Below, one piece after another: positions 10,953 to 21,853 of a DNA stretch of 64,000 nucleotides. The notes beneath the pieces are model-generated. The model did no database searches. It was given only the letters and a program-made list of their open reading frames with translations, and was not told where the DNA came from. The position numbers and the translations under genes were made by a program. The stretch lies in assembly GCA_025617745.1 (NCBI GenBank), contig CM046864.1, positions 27,094,199 through 27,158,198 of the forward strand, read 5' to 3'. Every line of letters begins with the position of its first letter. Position 1 is the first letter of the stretch. This stretch comes from Heliocidaris erythrogramma (lineage: Eukaryota; Echinodermata; Echinoidea; Camarodonta; Echinometridae).

Positions 10953-12220
10953 GGGTTCGCCTTCCCTCCCTTCCAGCTGATTCCGCGAATCTTGCGGAAG
11001 ATCAGGGAAGATCGGGCTCGGGTGCTTGTGATAGCTCCCTTTTTGCCCAGGAGGATTTGGTTTCCGGAGCTAATGAGCCTTCTGATGGCTCAACCGTTCC
11101 TTCTTCCGCTAAGAGCGGATCTAGTGTTGCAACCCCTCTCGGGGATTCTTCACCACAGTCCGGAGTCCCTTCTTTTGACTGCTTGGCCCCTATCGGGGAA
11201 TCTGCAAGACAGTCGGGTCTCTCTGATAGAGCCGCTGACTTTTTAATGTCCAGTCGCAGAAGTTTATACTAGGGAAATTTATAATTCCCGTCTTTCGGTT
11301 CTTTTCCTTTGGTGTAAAGAGCGGGATCAAACCCCGTCTAAGGCTCCTATTGGTTCAATCGCGGATTTTCTAATCTCGCTATTTGACAAAGGGAGGTCCA
11401 TCTCTACTATCCGAGGCTACCGATCTGTGATTGGTGCCATTCATTCGGGGTTCTCAGATGGTTCGGGGATTTCTAATTCCCCGCTGTTGAGTGGTTTGAT
11501 TCGGTCTTTCTTTCTGAAACGTCCTCCTCGTTCTAAGTTAGTCCCGTCTTGGAGTCTGCCTAAGGTCTTAGAAGTCCTAGCAAAGCCTCCTTTTCGAACC
11601 GTTAGGTGAAGCTTCGCTTCACCATCTTTCGGTTAAGACGTTCTTCTTGGTAGCCATTGCCTCTGGGCAGAGGCGCAGTACCCTTCATGCCCTCTGTCTT
11701 ACTCCTGGTCATGTTCGCTGGGAGAGAAAAGGTGTTAGATTGATTCCTAAGGCTTCTTTCATTGCCAAGAATCAAACGGCTTCCTCTGGCCCTGCTGAGA
11801 TTTTTCTTTGTCCGCTTTCTGAATTTTCGTCAGTGCGCGAGGACAAGGTTTGGTGTCCTGTTAGCGCTCTCAATGGTATTTTATTAAGACTAAGTCTTAT
11901 CGTAATGATGTTCAGTTGTTCCTGATCACTTGAGGGCCTTTTTCTCCTGCTTCTCTTGATTCCATTTCTAGATGGATTGTCGAGGCTATTGGGTTGCTGG
12001 CACAGAGGCTCTTTTGTCAGACAGTAAGCCTCATGCTCATGACACTCGTAGTGTCAGCACTTCTTGGGCTCTGTTTCAAGGTGTGGCGCTTAATGATATT
12101 TTGAAGGCTGCTTATTGGCGTTCGTCCAATTCCTTCATTTCTTGCTACCTTAGGGATGTCCCTGCAGGTGAGGCTATTTTTGCGTCAGCTACCTTGAAGG
12201 CCGCTGTGTCTTCTTTTTAA
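10953..12220 (+). pseudogene. DIRS copy 1 tyrosine recombinase, frameshifted
   Basis: Pieces at 10992-11246, 11427-11609, 11647-11925 and 11972-12220 align with the continuous copy 2 recombinase. They include IASGQRRSTLHALCLTPGHV (first catalytic Arg), HDTRSVSTSWALFQG (the H-x-x-R box, intact here), AAYWRSSNSF and the nucleophile context ISCYLRD. Frameshifts and a premature TGA near 11926 disrupt it. In DIRS elements this enzyme integrates the circular DNA copy. Confidence 0.8.
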
Positions 12221-12283
12221 TCCTGTTCCCTTCTTCTCTTGAAACATGCCTCCCGGTCTTTGAATGGGCGCTGGTCTAGCATA

Positions 12284-12371
12284 ATAGGTAGGTATATATG
12301 ATTTATTGCAGTAAATTTGTAAAATCAGCACTGATTTTCTTATTTACTATATAAATCTATATACCTACCTA
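12284..12371. repeat. Internal complementary region of DIRS copy 1
   Basis: Bases 12284-12316 are the reverse complement of the left ITR end. Bases 12317-12371 (from TTGTAAAATCAGCACTGATT) are the reverse complement of the right ITR end at about 12570-12624. Joining the complements of both ends in one place is diagnostic of DIRS elements and is used to close the circular intermediate. Confidence 0.88.
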
Positions 12372-12429
12372 TGACCCTCCCTCCTTCCCCTCACCTTGCA
12401 AGCGACATGTTTCTACTTGGGGTGGCTCG

Positions 12430-12624
12430 CAAAAGAGGAAGATGGCCGTTGCGTGTTGCCGCGCGTGAGTGGCGAAGGGGAGAACAATAGGATTACGGGG
12501 GGTGCGCACAATATTGTGACGCATTTGTGTTAAGTTCTCGAACGGGTTTGCGTAGACAAGTGTCTAGAATAGGTAGGTATATAGATTTATATAGTAAATA
12601 AGAAAATCAGTGCTGATTTTACAA
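12430..12624. repeat. Right ITR of DIRS copy 1
   Basis: The inverse complement of the left terminal region, followed by AGGTAGGTATATAGATTTAT and ending GTGCTGATTTTACAA at 12624. Confidence 0.85.
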
Positions 12625-13064
12625 TTATGTGCTATTCTCGGGTAGTGAAGAAGTTTTAGTAAGTGAGTGAGTGAATGATTCTCAAATGTCATGGGTAGCC
12701 AGGACTAGCTTCCTGTGTGTAAACAAACAAAAAATGGGCTATACGCCTTTTGCATCACGAAGCTTGGTGTTTTATTACGCCAATATAACGGCGCACGTTT
12801 AGCAGGACATGGAAAATGCCCTGCAATATGCCTTTCCTAATAACTCCCGCGACCGACAGGTTCTTCACCACAGCATCTCCTCCTAGGGAAACTTTTTGAA
12901 TGTTTTTTTTTAATGATTGTAAGTATTTAAAAAAAAAAAATATATAGCGTAAGAAATTTCAGAGAACTCACCAGTGTTTGTGTATCCATGCCTCCTCTTG
13001 TCATGCAGATTTAAAATGGCGGCTGCGTGCGACGGCGCGCGCTGTCGGCGACGTATAGTTTCAA
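12625..13064. other. Intronic stretch, nothing recognised
   Basis: Unique-looking sequence with an A/T run near 12900-12945. No coding evidence. Confidence 0.4.
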
Positions 13065-13160
13065 TTATGGTTGTGTGAATACCACAGTGTGATGGACTAC
13101 GTGGTGCATGTGACAGACTATGTGGTAGACTATGTGGTTGATTATGTGGTAAATACCACA
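13065..13160. repeat. ACCACAGTGTGG-type minisatellite, left block
   Basis: Short units of AATACCACAGTGTGATGG and GACTATGTGGT. The same family flanks the TTAGACC array on its other side and recurs at 4400-4795. Confidence 0.65.
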
Positions 13161-13164
13161 GTGG

Positions 13165-13615
13165 TAAATTGCCACTTGGTCTAATGCCAACTGGTCTAAT
13201 AGCCAAATGGTCTAACATAATTCGGTCTACCAACATTTGGTCTAATAACCATTTGGTCTAATAATCACTTTGTCTAATATGCAGCTAACGATGATTAGAC
13301 CAAATGGTTATTAGACTAAATGGGTGTAGACCAAATGATGATAGACCAACTGAGGTTAGACCAAATGGGTTTAGACCATTTGATTAGACCAAATGGCAAT
13401 TAGACCAATTGATAATGGACCAAATGTTTATTATACCAAATGGTTTTAGACCAAATTCTATTAGACAAATTGACTATAGACCAAATGATAATTAGACGAA
13501 ATGGCAATTAGACCGAATGGCAATTGGACGAAATGATGACTAGACCAACTGATGTTCGACTAAATGGGTGTTAGACCAGTTGGCTATTAGACCAATTGGC
13601 ATTAGACCAAGTGGC
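13165..13615. repeat. TTAGACCAAATGG tandem array with orientation switch
   Basis: About 20 degenerate units of 20-25 bp. From about 13170 to 13275 they read as TTTGGTCTAATAACCA. From about 13285 onward the complement, TTAGACCAAATGG, prevails. The reversal near 13280 makes the block a large imperfect inverted repeat. Confidence 0.8.
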
Positions 13616-13930
13616 AATATACCACCACAGTGTGATGGACTATGTGGTGAATACCACAGAGTGGTATACTGTGGTGAATACCACACTGTGGTAGACTATG
13701 TGGTGAACTGTGTGGTGAAAACCACAGTGTAATGGACTGTGTGGTTAAAACCCTGTGGAATCTATAACGATAACACAGTGTGTGAGACTCTATGGTTTGA
13801 TCCAACGTGTGTTTAATATGTGATTTTGGGACGAGTGGTATCGCTGTGAAATTTTCCATAGTGTCATCTCGCTGTGTTTTTGACCGTGTGGTAACGCTGT
13901 TTCGCACAGTGTGGTAACGCTGATAGTAAT
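13616..13930. repeat. ACCACAGTGTGG-type minisatellite, right block
   Basis: Repeats of TGTGGTGAATACCACA and CACAGTGTGGTAACGCTG up to about 13920. Many units are self-complementary. Confidence 0.7.
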
Positions 13931-13990
13931 TGTATTGTGTTGTTTGTGTTTTTTTTTGGGGGGGGGTTGGGTTTTTTTTTTCTTTGGGGG

Positions 13991-14503
13991 GAGGAGAAAG
14001 AAGGTGAACTGATGGAGCATGGCATGGATTAATTACATGCGCTTAATTAAGTATCCAGTGAATAAATTGATTAATTAATTAATCAATTAATATTTTAGTG
14101 AATTTTCATTTATTGTTTTATTGCACTTTGCTTTTGTTATTGTTTTTTATCCTTTCATTTCTTTCGCTATCTTCCCTTATGTATATCTTTATACATCTAT
14201 TATTTCTCTATCGTTCGTTATGTTATTGTTTGCTTTTATCCTCTCGGTTTTCCATCTTTTCGTTAGTTGTGTTATTCTTTAATTTCTTTTACCACCTCTT
14301 CCATCTTTCTATAATGTTAATCTTTGTATTATTTCTTCTGTCATCTTTCTCTTGCTCTCTCTATGTTTTGTAGCTCTTTATTCCTTGGCCTATCTTTCTA
14401 TCATTTTGCCTATTTTGCATTTTTCTTTCTTTTTATTTATTTATTTTTTTTATTTTTTTTTTTTTTGCTTTTCATGTCTAATTTTGTTATGTTATTCTTT
14501 TTC

Positions 14504-14536
<33 letters not shown>

Positions 14537-14753
14537 GGGGGACTTTTTTATAAATCTTCTCTTCCACCTTTCGCCATGGTTTCCTTTATCCTTCTATTAT
14601 AGCAATAATTGAAAATTCACTAAAATATTAATTGATAAATAAATTAATCAATTTAATCAATCAATAATCAATAATCAATTTATTCACTAGATGATTAATT
14701 ATGCACATGTAATTAATTCATGACATGCCCCATCACGTCACCATTTTTCTCCT
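13991..14753. mobile_element. T-rich MITE with inverted repeats of about 120-145 bp
   Basis: The left arm (13991-14107, starting GAGGAGAAAGAAGGTGAACT) is the inverse complement of the right arm (14610-14753). Both contain ATTAATTACATG and ATTTTAGTGAATTTTCA. The interior is a long pyrimidine tract that gives poly-Phe/Leu frames with no biological meaning. No transposase is present. Confidence 0.75.
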
Positions 14754-15589
14754 CTCTTTTACCCCCTCTCCCCCCCCCCCCCCTCCCCCGAGAAAAAATG
14801 TAAAATTTAAATAATAAAATTAATAAAATAAAATTAATATATGAAAATACTAAACATACAACATTCCAAAAGTTACCTTCCAATTTGTCGTCACAAGAAA
14901 TGAATATGTACAGATGGCAATTTGTACCTAGTCATGGTTGAGGTTTTCCCCTCCCCGGCCCCGGAGGTCAGTGAAAATGTTGACTCTTGGGCAACTCCCT
15001 CCCCTTTCTCAAGTTCAGATAATTGTTTTTAAACGTATAAGCAGTTCATGGATCGTGTGGACAAAAAGCAATGGTTTAGCAATATACTCCAGCTGTTTGG
15101 AGCGAGGCACCTTAAACTTAACCCTAATAGTAAGGAAAGGAATGGAAACTCAAATTTCCTCCTTTTCCCGACCGATTGGAGCATCCGAACGCCTGGCAGT
15201 ACACCATTTTGAAACGCGTAATAATGGCGGCATCCGGGTACTTCTGGTCCGAGAGGTCCGCCAAAACGTCACAGGGCGGGGCTTATCTGTTCAAAACGGC
15301 GACGCACACGATCGATATAGGACCTTCTAGCAGACGACAAAATGATATTTCTAACTACTTGTTGACGGCGTTAGGGGGGCCCAAATGTGTTGAAATTCGA
15401 CATATATAATCAACAATGTGCCCTTCAACTAAACAGCTAACTAAATCGCCAGGGTTTACCTTCCCTTTAAATATATTTTTAGGGATTTAAGTGGTCAGGA
15501 AAACCTTACTCACACTCATACACGCGCGCACACACATCTCGTAATAACGTATCTAACATGCGTGCATTATGCAAACAATGAGTTTTTAA
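14754..15589. other. Intronic stretch with poly-C and no gene
   Basis: A poly-C run (14770-14787) is followed by unremarkable sequence. The frame at 14938-15330 lacks domain features and splice context. The phrase AATGGCGGCATCCGGGTA suggests an unclassified dispersed repeat. Confidence 0.4.
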
Positions 15590-15770
15590 ATTTGCGGTCG
15601 ACATGTTATAACATTTGTGGTAGAAATGGACATTTTTACATTTGTAGGCGAAATGTTTTTACATTTGTGGTTATTTTTACACTTGTGGTTGACATGTGAC
15701 ATTTTTTTGTTAATTTGACATTTGCGGGTGCAATGTTTTTTACATTTGTGGGCTCCACTGGACCATCCTG
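15590..15770. repeat. ACATTTGTGG minisatellite
   Basis: Six or seven irregular units of about 23-27 bp, each containing TTTACATTTGTGG or a close variant. Confidence 0.65.
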
Positions 15771-15834
15771 AAGGAAATGTTTTGTCATTTTCTGTTTGTG
15801 TGTAGGGGGGGGGGCGTGTATGTGTTTGAATATC

Positions 15835-16032
15835 TAGTCATATTATGTCTTACTGACAAAGTTCGGTGCATGGGGTAGATGGCTTGAAATGGACTCGATT
15901 GGGGGTCTGTTTTGGGGGCTCTGGGAGTTGAAGCCGACGGCACCTTTCGTCAATGATTGTCTAATTAACTTTAAGAGGTCAGATCTTGTGGTAAAATGGG
16001 GTGACTATTTCTGGACAGGCCCCTGGGCTACT
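15835..16032. mobile_element. End fragment of a TTA-type long-TIR element
   Basis: This matches the right end of the 34731-37508 element: shared phrases are GTCAATGA, TTAACTTTAAG, GTAAAATGGGGTGAC and a terminus GGACAGGCCCCTGGGCTA. It also shares TATGTCTTACTGACAAAG-type sequence with 35868-35900. Only one end is present. It lies about 155 bp inside intron 2, next to exon B. Confidence 0.65.
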
Positions 16033-16187
16033 AATGTACGAATTTGGAGAGCGCACAAATAATATAGGTCGGACTTTGCATTTCAGCTTCACTAAATGCC
16101 ACCATAAGACGAGTACCCTCGTCGGTTAGGGGATATAGATAATAACTGAATAAATTTGATCGGTTAAGATTCCATTGAATCGATTAC

Positions 16188-16339
16188 CTGTCAAGGGGTC
16201 CTGGATTGAGCTCTACATCCCCGGATTTTATAAGCAACATCTCACAGAGACAAGGATGGTGGTGTAAGGTCAGTCCATCTGCTATCTTCAAACTACTTCC
16301 ACTCGGGTATGATGACCTCCATGATTTTGCTGATACTTC
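16188..16339 (-). CDS. Exon B: 2A-like ribosome-skipping motif
   Basis: A 152-bp exon between an acceptor (TTATATTGTAG, ending 16340) and a donor (GACAG|GTAATC at 16187). It reads 50 codons in the phase left by exon A and ends with two bases that exon C completes. The frame contains LLIKSGDVELNPGP at residues 35-48 of the exon, which fits the 2A consensus D-V/I-E-x-N-P-G/P; the break would fall between the last Gly and Pro. An in-frame ATG at 16240 stands directly before this motif, so a transcript starting here could put 2A at the N-terminus, as described for some sea-urchin NLR proteins. The frame stops right after the donor, which argues against a longer retrotransposon ORF. An origin from a LINE 2A region remains possible. 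Confidence 0.65.
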
Positions 16340-16881
16340 CTACAATATAACGAAAACATGCATCAGATATTGGACTGAAAATGGGGCTCTATGTCTTGTA
16401 AAAAAAGGATTGCTCTAAATATTTAAAGGCTTTTATGAATTCAGTGAAAAATCCGAGTGTACAAGTGCAACTGCTGAGAAGATAATATAACCTTAATCGC
16501 TCTTTCATGGATATAGAAGAAAGTGAGAGCTTATTCATCAAAAGTGTGATGCAATGCCTTTTCCAGTACCAGAACTGACCTTTGAAAATTAACAATCATT
16601 GTGATAGGAAGTAAGGACTGAGGCTATCTATCGGTTCCAACTAAATCGGTAGTACTTTTTTTTAATTCGTGAGATGCTTTCAGTGAAAATCGAGATTTTA
16701 CAAAAATGGCAGGTATATTTTTCGTTATGTTCAAAGGTAGTTTTTATAAAAGATATGTATGCACTGAGAATCTGTTCGTGCTCTTTTGGGCAGAAACCGT
16801 TTATGAAACCTTAATTTTGTTTTGTTAGGCAGAGGAATAATGTAATAAGAATTTTAAATATATATATAGGCCTATAAAATA

Positions 16882-19800
16882 CAGGGTGGCCCAGAAAGAA
16901 TGCAACACCTGAGATCTGCTATTTCAAAGACATAATTGTTACAATATTATCATTGGTTTTCTTTATTGCGTACAAATTCTTTTCCAAGTAAAATGACACC
17001 AAGATTGTCTAATTTGGGTAAGCCTTTTTATAAAACGGCTATTTTTGTGAGGCAATGTCATTTTCAAAATTTGCTACTTTTGCATTCGTAGTCATGCTTG
17101 AAGCAGGGCGAATTTGCACATGACGGCTTCCCTTTCTGTCTTCGTTTTCAAAACGAGGGCAGTCATTGGTTTTTCAACAAAGCTGACTGTATGGGAAGCC
17201 TTCATATGCACAGTTTTCGCTGCTTCAATCATTAGGCTGCTTTAGATCTGTGACGCGCCTATTGGGCAAAAAAAGGTTGTTCTGCGCATGCGCGAGACAG
17301 TTCTTCCCAATCGATCTCGCGTCCTCCAATTTTTCACGACGGTTCTGGCCCATTTTAACGTCCGCTCAAGTATCTCGACGCTAAACTGATTTTGCTATAA
17401 ATATGACGTCACAATTGAGTGCACTTTTGTCATTTGTTGAAATTGAGAAAAGCTCGACGAACATCTCCTTGGTAAGTTACAAAGTTGTGTTTTTATGTCG
17501 ATTTAAGTTATTTCTTGTGATATGTTTGAATGTTACCAATGACTGCAGAAAGTTTTGAAGTATATTTTGATTATGCTGCATAATGTCAATAAAGATATAA
17601 TTTTTATTTATTCCAATTACTCCATTGGTCGGGGAAAATGAAACGCCGCTAGCGATGACAAGATGATGGTCCCATATATTGATTTTCATGTTGTAGGCCT
17701 ACTTGATATCACAGAAGTAGGGCTTAGGTCTAGCCCTATGCTGTAGAGAATCATTTATTATAATTGACATTTGTCAAGCTTCCACGGAGGTCAGTGCAGT
17801 GGAGCCAGATTTAGCCTAAGTTGAACAACCGACAGAACAGAACTGCTAATTCGTAGTTAACTAGTTAGACCAAAAGCTGTCTTCAGACTCGGACAGTCTC
17901 AGTCTCTCTGAGTCTGACTCTGTATCGTCGGTTGTTCCACTGAGTCTGAGACTACGTATGGCTCACTATGGGGAAGGTTGACAAATACGTTTTAAATATG
18001 AATAATTCCCCATAACTGACGGTTATTTCTGTCTAATTCATAGTGTGATTTTATTTCAGCTTCCATCAATTGATCCTCTCACTTTTCCCTCAGCAAATAT
18101 TTTATACTGACACTTTTTTACAGAAGTCAAGATCAATTAAAGACAAAGTGAAATGTGATCTATCCTCCAAGAAGTCTGAGAGTAAGAATGAGAGGGTTAA
18201 TCTGTGCAGGTCCAGGGGCCAGGGCCCTCGGTCGACTAGATTTATGCCTAGGCCCTAATGCCATGGTGCTTAATTACCCTAAGCACCGTGGCATTAGGCA
18301 TAATTTAGTCTACCGCTATTAAACCCTAGTAAGGGTTAAACTTAGGGGCACCCCGGGCTTATGATTTATGTTAATAAGTGAAATATCTGTAATTATGATA
18401 ATCTAGACTGTACTATGCTTTTATTACCACCAGAATCTTATCTGTTCTCTTTTAATTACAGAGCTATCTATGGTAAAATTGACTAAAGTAATGCAATGGG
18501 ACCAGGACCAGATCATCCTATATCGTGATACCTGTAGACTTTGTCATCTACTCACTGCAGGAAACTGCAGGAAGTTGAACTGGCAAGGGTAAACTTGATT
18601 TTGGAAAATAGAGACCTCTAAAACCTTATGATTTGTTTCTTTAATTTTGACATAGTCATAGCCTAGTCCAGTAAGCTCTGTTACTAGATTAGATTATAAA
18701 TATTTAGACTTTAATAGACATGTACATGTACATTGTATCTGTTTTCTGTAGACCCTATAGAGTATAGTCTACGTTCAAAAAAGTCATGTAGATTATGTTG
18801 AGAGTACCTGCTTACTTAGTTACTAGAGGTCTAGGTCTAGGATCTAATTTGGAATAGAAGATAAAAATATTTACTTCTGTTAAGATTTAAACCTAAATGT
18901 ACATGTCTACTACATGTAGACTATCAAGGAAAAAATAAAACAAAAACATATGTGACATAAAACTAGAAATGTACCAATTCTTTTTTCTTCCCGAAAACCA
19001 AGTCTACAGTTTACATCAAGTTTAATATTTCTTTCCCTTTCTTTTTGTCTTCATTATACAGGTTGTCCAATGAAGCTCAGTTACGGTACATGGCTTGTTG
19101 AGGTCACAAAGGATCAAAGTATTCTTAAATATACTTCAAGTTTTAAATGATAGTTTTTTGAGATTTATTGCTAGTTAACATAATGGCGAATATTCTAAAT
19201 CTAAGGAATGCATATATTTCTGAGCTGGACATTGAATGTCAAAACGTGGGTCAATTGCAAAAGTGTTTGTCCAACTAGACCAATAAATCTGACCTTTTTT
19301 GGGGGTGGGATATTGCAGGCAGTTAACATTTCACTCCTATAGCCTCTTTATAGATACACCCAAAAATATGTATTTTTGATATGATAAAAGCCATGACATT
19401 GACTACCAGTGGTGTCCCTCTTATAGGTACACATAGTTTGACATTCCAGTGATAAATCTTGAGCATAATTCGTGAATTCTTTTCACACTTCACATATTTC
19501 ATCAAAACTTTTTAATGTTAGGCACGGTCAATTGTCATGTCACCTCAAGCTAATGCTGTTTTAGTCTGTGAATAAAACGAATAAATTTGTAAAATCAAAT
19601 AATTTTCTTTTTATTTCCATTGTAAATTAGAAAAAGTTTTTGAAAATTGTGGCATGACTACATTAGTAAAAAAATGTCCTTTTTTTAATCATTCATGCTT
19701 ATTGTATCAATAATTGTAAGCAGAAATAGTGCATTCCGATTTAATCATGACATTTTATATAATCTTGAACTTTGAACCTTGAAGTGGTAATCCCTTTCAC

Positions 19801-21831
19801 CATTCTGGGGCATTTTCTAGGCAGATAAGTCAATGGCTAGGGAGTTTCAGCCCCACCCCCAAATTGCTAAAACTACTGTTTGGACAACCATCTGCTCATA
19901 TTATTTTGGGCTGTAATGTTATGTCTTGTAAATTATGAAAGGCTGCACATGGATATACATTACAATCCACCTTTATGTCATTAAAAGATGTAGAATTGTT
20001 TGCTTGTAAAATTACGAAAATGGATATTAGTATAGACCCCACCTCATGAGTTGTTGCCCATGAACCAAACATTATAACCTATTCTGACATTGCATTTGAA
20101 GAGAGCATTGGTTTTTTTATGATGTTGATAATTGAGTTATCTTAATAAAGGTCATTTCACACTGAGGAACATCTTGTTATTTTTTCCATAATTTTGTGAA
20201 AGATGTGGTGATGGTGATAGAGATGCAGGCACAATAATTTTCTTTAGAAGGACTGTTCTTAGAGAATGAAGTGTAATGGTGGATTAGTGTAAACACAGCC
20301 TTATGCAACCTTTAATTGCTGGATGTTTGATTTTTGTTAGGAAGTGCCATAATAATTGTGTGTTTTGAGTATGTGTGTGGGAGGGGGTTCTTTTGATACT
20401 GTCTATTACTGAAGTTTAGTGTTTACGCAGTGGATCCAAGATTATCTGGTCCTGGAAGGGGCGGGGAACAAGTGAAAATTCTCTAACAAGAAACAAAAAG
20501 AAGACAATTTATTTACTTTATTTTTTTTATTTTTTTTTATTTATCTATTTTTGGGGGAGGGGGCAGGGGATTATCTGGCTGATGGTGCATGATATGGTTT
20601 TATTGCTGTCGGAAGGGAGGAGGCGGGGATATACAGATGCATGTGCCGCAGTGCAACTGCCGCAATGTCTCTATATTTTTTATATATTTATTTTTCTATT
20701 CTATCTACTTATTATAAGTTTACTTATTCATCTTTTTCTTCTCCTTTTTCCTTTTCCTTTGGATAAGCGATCAGGCAAATACCGCAAAGATCTGTTGAGA
20801 GCCAGATGAAATGGTATATGTCATAGCCTAAACCTCTCACCAGACGTCGCGTGAATAATTCTGAATAGAAGAGGGATTCAATATTATTTAAGGAAGGGTG
20901 CAAAACAAATCAGTGCTGTAATTGGGGGGGGGGGAGAATGAAGGGACAGAATGCCAACATAATAGGTGGTGCCGATTGATGTAGGAGGTGGCAATTAAAA
21001 GTTCAACAAAAACAATGAAAGGGGCAAAATGAAAAAGGCGTGATAAATTCAATCGAATCATAAATCATCGAATTTTGGAAAGCAAAAAATTCAATAGGGG
21101 ACGGCTTGAGGGAGAAAATTTATTTTGCCTAAAGGAGAACAACGTTCTGCCCTTGGTCATGGAAACACTGCTAATATGCGTCGTACCACCCCCCCCCCCC
21201 CCCCCATAACATTGTTATTTTTTTTTAGCTGGTCCTTCCTCTCCCACTGTGATGGCGGCATAGTCTAGTGTCTTTTACTATCATTAAAAAAAACAACCTA
21301 TCATTCGTAGGACAAAATCTCCTTTAGTTGATACTCTTTTAAAAAAAAATCGGCTTAATATAGGCTAGTACATGAAGATTTGGAGCACTGTGCACTTTTG
21401 ACCCGCCAGAAAATTGTCCCAGAGAAAGTGGGACGCAGAAGCGGAGTTGAGCCTCCCGTACCCCCTTGTCTTGTCTGATATGCATTATGGATTGAGGTTG
21501 TGCGTCTTCCCAAAATCTAAAGCCTCTTTTCAACACGACGCCGTGAAAGAGGAGAACGCTCAACGCAACCAGGGAATTGGCGCGTCATAGCATTAGCGTC
21601 GCAGATCTAAAGCAGCCTATTACTATGGTTGCAAATGTAGCAATGTTGAAATTGATATTGCCCACAAAATATCCGTAGAATAAAAATAAGGCTTACCCAA
21701 GAATGGTAATATTGTTGTCATTTTACTCAAATAAGATTTTCTGCCTAATAAAACAAAAACTAATGATATTTTGTCTATAATGTCGTTGAAATTGCGGATC
21801 TCAATTGTTGCACTGTTTCTTGGCCACCCTG
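16882..21831. mobile_element. Mariner-type long-TIR element, 4.95 kb, TA duplication
   Basis: The ends read CAGGGTGGCCCAGAAAGAAT (left) and, inverted, CAGGGTGGCCAAGAAACAGT (right), and TA flanks both (16880-16881 and 21832-21833). The arms remain alignable for about 250 bp and share ATTAGGCTGCTTTAGATCTG near their inner ends (left 17227-17250, right about 21600-21625). CAGGGTG termini with TA duplication fit the IS630/Tc1/mariner group. No transposase frame is found in the interior, which is AT-rich with a hairpin (18254-18298), a purine/T-rich patch (20400-20760) and a poly-C run (21187-21205). It appears non-autonomous or hollowed out by decay. Confidence 0.8.
18254..18298. repeat. 19-bp-stem hairpin
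   Basis: CCTAATGCCATGGTGCTTA pairs with TAAGCACCGTGGCATTAGG across a 7-base loop, with one mismatch. It lies inside the mariner-type element and its role is unknown. Confidence 0.75.
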
Positions 21832-21853
21832 TATAATCGCAGATGTCACTCAC

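Larger units (their letters stand above)
6888..12624 (+). mobile_element. DIRS-like tyrosine-recombinase retrotransposon, copy 1 (complete but decayed)
   Basis: The element has the DIRS plan: left inverted terminal repeat, gag, RT-RNase H, tyrosine recombinase, internal complementary region (12284-12371) and right inverted terminal repeat. DIRS elements replicate through a circle and integrate by a tyrosine recombinase, so they make no target-site duplication, and none is evident here. All three genes carry frameshifts. It lies in the plus orientation, opposite to the host gene whose intron it occupies, so it does not place its own coding strand in the host transcript. Confidence 0.92.
2909..16187 (-). 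other. Intron 2 (13.3 kb) of the repeat-2A-Death gene
   Basis: Runs from a donor CAG|GTAATC at 16187 to an acceptor TTTCCAG at 2909. It holds a hairpin MITE, two minisatellites, a 165-bp satellite, a complete DIRS retrotransposon in the opposite orientation, a long-TIR T-rich MITE and the end of a TTA-type element. I saw no further minus-strand exon with both splice signals, although short exons could be missed. Confidence 0.5.
16340..21853 (-). other. Intron 1 (5.5 kb) of the repeat-2A-Death gene
   Basis: Runs from the donor AGA|GTGAGT at 21853 to the acceptor at 16340. Nearly all of it is a 4.95 kb long-TIR mariner-type element that landed 20 bp inside the intron. The intron before that insertion would have been only about 560 bp. 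Confidence 0.5.

Noticed and set aside
9971-11272. 433-residue plus-strand frame
   Set aside because: An out-of-frame reading through DIRS copy 1 RT and RNase H; the real motifs lie in the other frames.
13165-13615. CRISPR-like regular repeats
   Set aside because: Units of 20-25 bp follow one another without unique spacers, reverse orientation midway and lie in a eukaryotic intron.
14098-14612. Phe/Leu-rich frames resembling membrane proteins
   Set aside because: They are translations of the T-rich centre of a MITE with no complexity or splice context.
16188-16339. 2A motif as part of a LINE ORF
   Set aside because: Several LINE clades carry 2A motifs, but here the frame is bounded by splice signals, stops two codons past the motif outside the exon, and no LINE protein follows. 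A LINE origin of the exon is not excluded.
21623-21853. C-terminal 77 codons of the frame that continues exon A
   Set aside because: They lie beyond a GTGAGT donor and almost all are translated from the mariner-type TIR (compare 16882-17130 inverted). I treat them as intron.
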